DNA of 9,980 nt from Negativicutes bacterium. GTDB lineage: Bacteria > Bacillota > Negativicutes > JAGOZY01. The notes under the pieces were generated by a model. That model was not told where the DNA came from and made no database searches. It saw only the letters and a list, made by a program, of their open reading frames with translations. The stretch spans positions 1-9,980 of the forward strand of contig JAGOZY010000013.1 in the NCBI GenBank assembly GCA_018058445.1. Reading direction: 5' to 3'. The position numbers were made by a program, and so were the translations under genes. The stretch's first letter is position 1; every line of letters starts with the position of its first letter. Below are positions 7,402 through 9,980 of this stretch, piece by piece.

Positions 7402-7818
7402 TTGAAAAAAACTTTCGGGAAATATCTTGCTGAACAGATGAAGGAAAAGAAACTCGGGGTTGTTGAATTAGGCAAGCTTGCAAAAGTAAGCCCCGCATAT
7501 ATATCACGTATTATCAATGAAAATCGCAACCCTCCTTCGGCAAAAATCATATATAAACTCGCTATAGCTCTCAAGATGGATTACGAAATTCTACTTGAAG
7601 TCGCTGGCTATTTAGAGCGCCCTTCCTACGAATCCGGAGTTGCAGAAAACAAAACTGCTTATGGCGCCCCTCTGGCTGATCCAGAAACTCTCGAACTCAT
7701 TCGAGATTTCAAAGAGAAACCTCATCTGCGAGCCTTTCTAATCGCAGTCCGAAATCTCCCCGACTCGCATCACAAAAAACTTTTACAAATGATCCAAATC
7801 ATCGAAACTCCCGACTAA
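7402..7818 (+). CDS. XRE-family transcriptional regulator
   Basis: A 138-aa helix-turn-helix protein. Residues 5-65 form a Cro/CI-type domain: FGKYLAEQMKEKKLG (helix 1), VVELGKLAKVS (helix 2), PAYISRIINENRNPPS (recognition helix and following turn), AKIIYKLAIALKMDYEIL. LLEVAGYL follows, common in Bacillota XRE proteins. The C-terminal part (about 90-138) is helical with no recognised ligand domain and may serve dimerisation. The UUG at 7402 is chosen because GAGGTG (7390-7395) lies 6 nt before it. An in-frame UUG at 7369 would add 11 residues but has no good ribosome site and precedes the predicted transcript start. It is divergent from the small helix-turn-helix gene and ends at a strong terminator, so it is monocistronic. 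Autoregulation is likely but inferred. Confidence 0.85.
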   Translation: MKKTFGKYLAEQMKEKKLGVVELGKLAKVSPAYISRIINENRNPPSAKIIYKLAIALKMDYEILLEVAGYLERPSYESGVAENKTAYGAPLADPETLELIRDFKEKPHLRAFLIAVRNLPDSHHKKLLQMIQIIETPD

Positions 7819-7869
7819 ACTTCCTATGGCAAATTCAGTCTCTCTATTCAAGCTACAAAATAGGAATAA

Positions 7870-7904
7870 AAAAAGCCTCTGAAGAAATTCTTCAGAGGCT
7901 TTTT
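7870..7904. terminator. Strong terminator after the XRE gene
   Basis: A perfect 15-bp stem (7870-7884 with 7890-7904) has the core GCCTCTGAAG, a 5-nt loop and a terminal T run on the plus strand. The A run on the left arm would also give a T run on the minus strand. It insulates the XRE gene from the transporter downstream. Confidence 0.88.
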
Positions 7905-8097
7905 CGTATACTACGGTGAAAATAAATCAAAATCTACCCTAACTATTCTCAAGTCTATAAATATAAAATAAGTTTAATTAGAAAGCAGGATTTTTCGAGT
8001 GATTCAGAGAAGAACAGTCAGGATAATCCCTGTTGTCAGAAAATTAGCTTAGCTTCTTTCAAAATCACTTGCAGCACTATTTAGTAGGAGGGATAAA
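7905..8097. other. AT-rich intergenic leader of the transporter gene, with an imperfect dyad
   Basis: No coding frame or recognised riboswitch. TATAAA-like -10 candidates lie at 7956-7961 and 7962-7967, without a good -35. A bulged dyad at 8013-8034 (AACAG with CTGTT, GGAT with ATCC) surrounds a GATAAT at 8022-8027. This could be an operator at a promoter or a leader hairpin. There is no T run, so it is not an intrinsic terminator. Confidence 0.35.
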
Positions 8098-9330
8098 ATG
8101 GCTTGGTTAAAAAATTATAAGTCGTCTATTATTTTGTTATCGTCGGTGGCTTTGGGTGCTTTTATTGGTTGTAATTATCCAACTATGGCGAATTTTTTAA
8201 AACCTTTCGGCGAAATCTTCTTAAATTTAATGTTTGTTATTTTAGTTCCTTTAGTCTTTTTCAGTATTCTTTCCGCGATGACAAAGTCAGATGACCTTAA
8301 CCGAATGAAAAAAATCACGACTTCCTCTTTTATCGTATTTTTCTGTATGATTGTCATTGTTTGCGTGATGGGGTATTTGGGCGCTCTAATTTTAAATCCT
8401 CTGCACGGAGTAGACGTTAGTGGAATTATGAATAACTTGCCCGTGATCGAAGCAAAAGCAATGACTTTTAGCGAGGCAATTGTTCGCATTTTTAGTGCAC
8501 CTGACTTCTCCGTTATTTTTTCCAAATCAAACTTACTCCCATTAATTGTATTTGCCTTTCTTTTGGGCTCTGCAATCAACGGTGTGGGAGAAAAAGGAAA
8601 GCCAGTCGTAATACTCATCCATTCCATCAACGAAGTATTGATGAAACTTATTAATATTTTAATGATTTTTGCCCCTATCGGATTGGGCTCTTACTTTGCC
8701 TATACAATTAGTGTTTTAGGCTCAACCGTTCTCTATGGATTTGCAACTGCAACTCTACTGTATTTAATTTTGACAGTCATTTACTGGGCAATTCTTTCGC
8801 CTTTATATGCCTTCATCGCCAAAGGGCCACGAGGAGTATCCCTCTATTGGAAAAACATCATTCCGCCTAGCTTAATGGCGATAGCAACCTCTTCAAGTGC
8901 AGCTTGTATTCCAATTAATTTAGCTACTGCAAAAAAGATGGAAATTCAAGATGATGTGGCAGAAACAGTAATGCCGCTAGGGGCTAACATTCATAAAGAC
9001 GGTTCTGCACTTAGTGCTTTAGTGAAAATCACCTTCTTGTTTGCGCTCACTGGCCAAAGCTTAAGTGGTATTGAAAACGCACTGGCGATTATTGGTGTCG
9101 CAATTTTGGCAAGTACTCTGACTGGGGCCATCCCAGGCGGCGGCGTAGCAGGAGAATTGATGATTTGTACCATGTTCGGCTTTCCGCAAGAAATGTTTGC
9201 CCTAATCGTCATCTTGGCAACAATCGTGGATATTCCAGCGACATTACTAAATTCGAATGGCCAATTAACGGCAGGTATGCTGGTTGACCGATTGGTCGGA
9301 CGAAGCAAAGATGCCCCTTCTGAAATATAA
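8098..9330 (+). CDS. Dicarboxylate/amino-acid:cation symporter (DAACS, GltPh-like), divergent ligand residues
   Basis: A 410-aa inner-membrane secondary transporter of the Glt/EAAT fold. Hydrophobic helices fill residues 8-100 and 145-240. The transport core has HP1 ATSSSAACIP (263-272), TM7 PLGANIHKDGSAL (293-305), HP2 TGAIPGGGVAG (342-352) and TM8 DIPATLLNSNGQL (378-390). Aligned by eye to archaeal GltPh, the TM7 NMDG motif becomes HKDG (H299, K300). In TM8 the substrate-binding Arg397 becomes Ala381 and the sodium ligand Asp405 becomes Gln389, while Asp394 and Asn401 equivalents (D378, N385) remain. The family is secure. The substrate is probably not a classic acidic amino acid taken up with three Na+, but it cannot be named. 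The start ATG follows GGAGGG at 7 nt. It is a single gene between terminators with a 193-bp upstream region. Confidence 0.9.
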   Translation: MAWLKNYKSSIILLSSVALGAFIGCNYPTMANFLKPFGEIFLNLMFVILVPLVFFSILSAMTKSDDLNRMKKITTSSFIVFFCMIVIVCVMGYLGALILNPLHGVDVSGIMNNLPVIEAKAMTFSEAIVRIFSAPDFSVIFSKSNLLPLIVFAFLLGSAINGVGEKGKPVVILIHSINEVLMKLINILMIFAPIGLGSYFAYTISVLGSTVLYGFATATLLYLILTVIYWAILSPLYAFIAKGPRGVSLYWKNIIPPSLMAIATSSSAACIPINLATAKKMEIQDDVAETVMPLGANIHKDGSALSALVKITFLFALTGQSLSGIENALAIIGVAILASTLTGAIPGGGVAGELMICTMFGFPQEMFALIVILATIVDIPATLLNSNGQLTAGMLVDRLVGRSKDAPSEI

Positions 9331-9349
9331 CAAAAGAATATAAGAAGCA

Positions 9350-9380
9350 AAAAACGAGCATTTAAATAATGCTCGTTTTT
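9350..9380. terminator. Terminator after the symporter gene
   Basis: A perfect 13-bp stem (9350-9362 with 9368-9380) around ACGAGCATT has a 5-nt loop. TTTTTCTTTTATATTTT follows on the plus strand and a T run on the minus strand, so it can act both ways. Confidence 0.85.
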
Positions 9381-9404
9381 CTTTTATATTTTATCTAAAA
9401 ATAA

Positions 9405-9436
9405 AAAGACCTTCGAGATTTCTCTCAAAGGTCTTT
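9405..9436 (-). terminator. Terminator for the minus-strand gene at the right edge (possibly bidirectional)
   Basis: Arms 9405-9413 and 9428-9436 pair perfectly (AAAGACCTT with AAGGTCTTT). An inner GAGA/TCTC pair lies beyond one mismatch. On the minus strand the stem is followed by TTATTTTT. On the plus strand a GTTTTT follows. It lies about 67 bp after the stop of the gene entering from the right. Confidence 0.7.
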
Positions 9437-9444
9437 GTTTTTGA

Positions 9445-9485
9445 TGGTGGAGATAAACCGTACCCATTCCCAACCCAAAATTTCC
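9445..9485 (+). other. Possible decayed 5S rRNA fragment
   Basis: GGTGGAGATA (9447-9456) resembles the start of bacterial 5S rRNA (GGTGGCGAT). CCGTACCCATTCC (9459-9471, with later partial matches to about 9485) resembles the conserved 5S segment that normally continues GAACACGG. The 13 or so bases normally between them are missing, and the rest of 5S does not follow. The comparison is to a remembered consensus, so it may be chance. Confidence 0.22.
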
Positions 9486-9503
9486 AACATCTATATAATG
9501 TAA

Positions 9504-9980
9504 TTAGTTTAACCACCAAGTACCTTGCAGCTTAACATCCTTATCCTGATTGATGTATAGATCACCATCTACCTTTTTCCATTGTCTATTCAGCCGAGCG
9601 CCTACATCGGGATTGTTTTTATCAGTGCCCCACTCTGTATAAGCTCCAAGCCGCCAACTCTTCTTTTTGGACTCCGGCATCTTGATATCCACCGTCACTG
9701 CTGAGGTTTGCTTTAAAACCAACTTGCCATTTTCAAAAGCATAAGTCTCCCCTGCGATCATTGGCACTTCAAAAGGCTTGCCATTGACCGCTACATTAAT
9801 TTTAGGCTGACTGATCGACAGATCCACGTCAGTCTTTTCTTTTTGTCCAGAGGAGTCAATTTCTTTTTCTATGTAGTTAATGTAGGTTTCAGTTTCAGTG
9901 ATTGTCTGTACCCGCGTTTCGTCCTTTGCTTTTTGAGTAATGCCCAGTAGCTTCTCCAGTTGTTCCCCGCGCTTTTGAGA
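9504..9980 (-). CDS. Unrecognised protein, C-terminal 158 residues only (runs off right edge)
   Basis: The reading frame is open from the right edge to a TAA at 9504, so the N-terminus is outside the window. An in-frame GTG at 9827 is internal and not a credible start. The visible part begins with a charged, helix- or coiled-coil-prone stretch (about 1-42 of the fragment, rich in Glu, Lys, Gln and Thr). A beta-rich tail follows with short alternating strands: ISQPKINVAVNG, ETYAFENGKLVLKQ, WRLGAYTEWG, VGARLNRQW, GDLYINQ and a final LQGTWWLN. The Trp-rich repeating strands are unusual for a cytosolic enzyme. They would suit a surface, envelope or phage-type structural protein, but I cannot assign a family. 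A terminator follows at 9405-9436. No partner gene is visible. Confidence 0.7.
   Translation of the reverse strand, partial: SQKRGEQLEKLLGITQKAKDETRVQTITETETYINYIEKEIDSSGQKEKTDVDLSISQPKINVAVNGKPFEVPMIAGETYAFENGKLVLKQTSAVTVDIKMPESKKKSWRLGAYTEWGTDKNNPDVGARLNRQWKKVDGDLYINQDKDVKLQGTWWLN

Noticed and set aside
8175..8630. Minus-strand frame of 151 codons inside the symporter gene
   Set aside because: Antisense shadow of a conserved membrane protein, with no start signal.
9504..9827. Complete 107-aa gene starting at GTG 9827
   Set aside because: The frame is open to the window edge and no ribosome site precedes the GTG, so the gene is a fragment of a longer one.

Overview
The window looks like chromosomal DNA of a low-GC Bacillota, most likely a diderm Negativicutes relative or a clostridium. 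The evidence is an IspH protein fused to ribosomal-S1-type RNA-binding domains (a fusion known from those classes), the Bacillus-like order lspA-rluD-pyrR, strong GGAGG-type Shine-Dalgarno sites, UUG start codons and a PerR-type regulator. No species can be named from the sequence alone.

Layout. Positions 1-3375, minus strand: a housekeeping operon read as lspA (signal peptidase II), an rluD-type pseudouridine synthase, pyrR and ispH-S1. The first three genes overlap by ATGA junctions, and ispH-S1 has its own extended -10 promoter and runs off the left edge. Positions 3448-5466, minus strand: mgsA (methylglyoxal synthase), a secreted protein of unknown family, and a LysR regulator resembling CidR/YwbI, closed by a strong terminator. 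Positions 5688-6371, plus strand: a DUF554 membrane protein, divergent from mgsA and convergent with perR across a shared bidirectional terminator. Positions 6426-6993, minus strand: a peroxide-sensor regulator (perR) with a full PerR-type metal site and a Fur/PerR-type box over its own transcription start.

Positions 7027-7818 hold two small helix-turn-helix genes, divergently transcribed from promoters whose -35 boxes lie 2 bp apart. A 19-bp near-identical repeat occurs on both sides of the smaller gene. Positions 8098-9330, plus strand: a dicarboxylate/amino-acid:cation symporter family transporter with unusual substitutions at the usual cation and substrate ligands. Positions 9350-9503 carry two hairpin terminators and a short stretch resembling a decayed 5S rRNA 5' half. 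Positions 9504-9980, minus strand: the C-terminal part of an unrecognised protein that enters from the right edge.

Most of the window is ordinary core genome. I see no CRISPR array, transposase, integrase, tRNA or recognisable defence system. The parts that deserve a second look are the divergent helix-turn-helix pair with its repeats, the altered transporter motifs, the secreted protein between mgsA and the LysR gene, and the 5S-like remnant.
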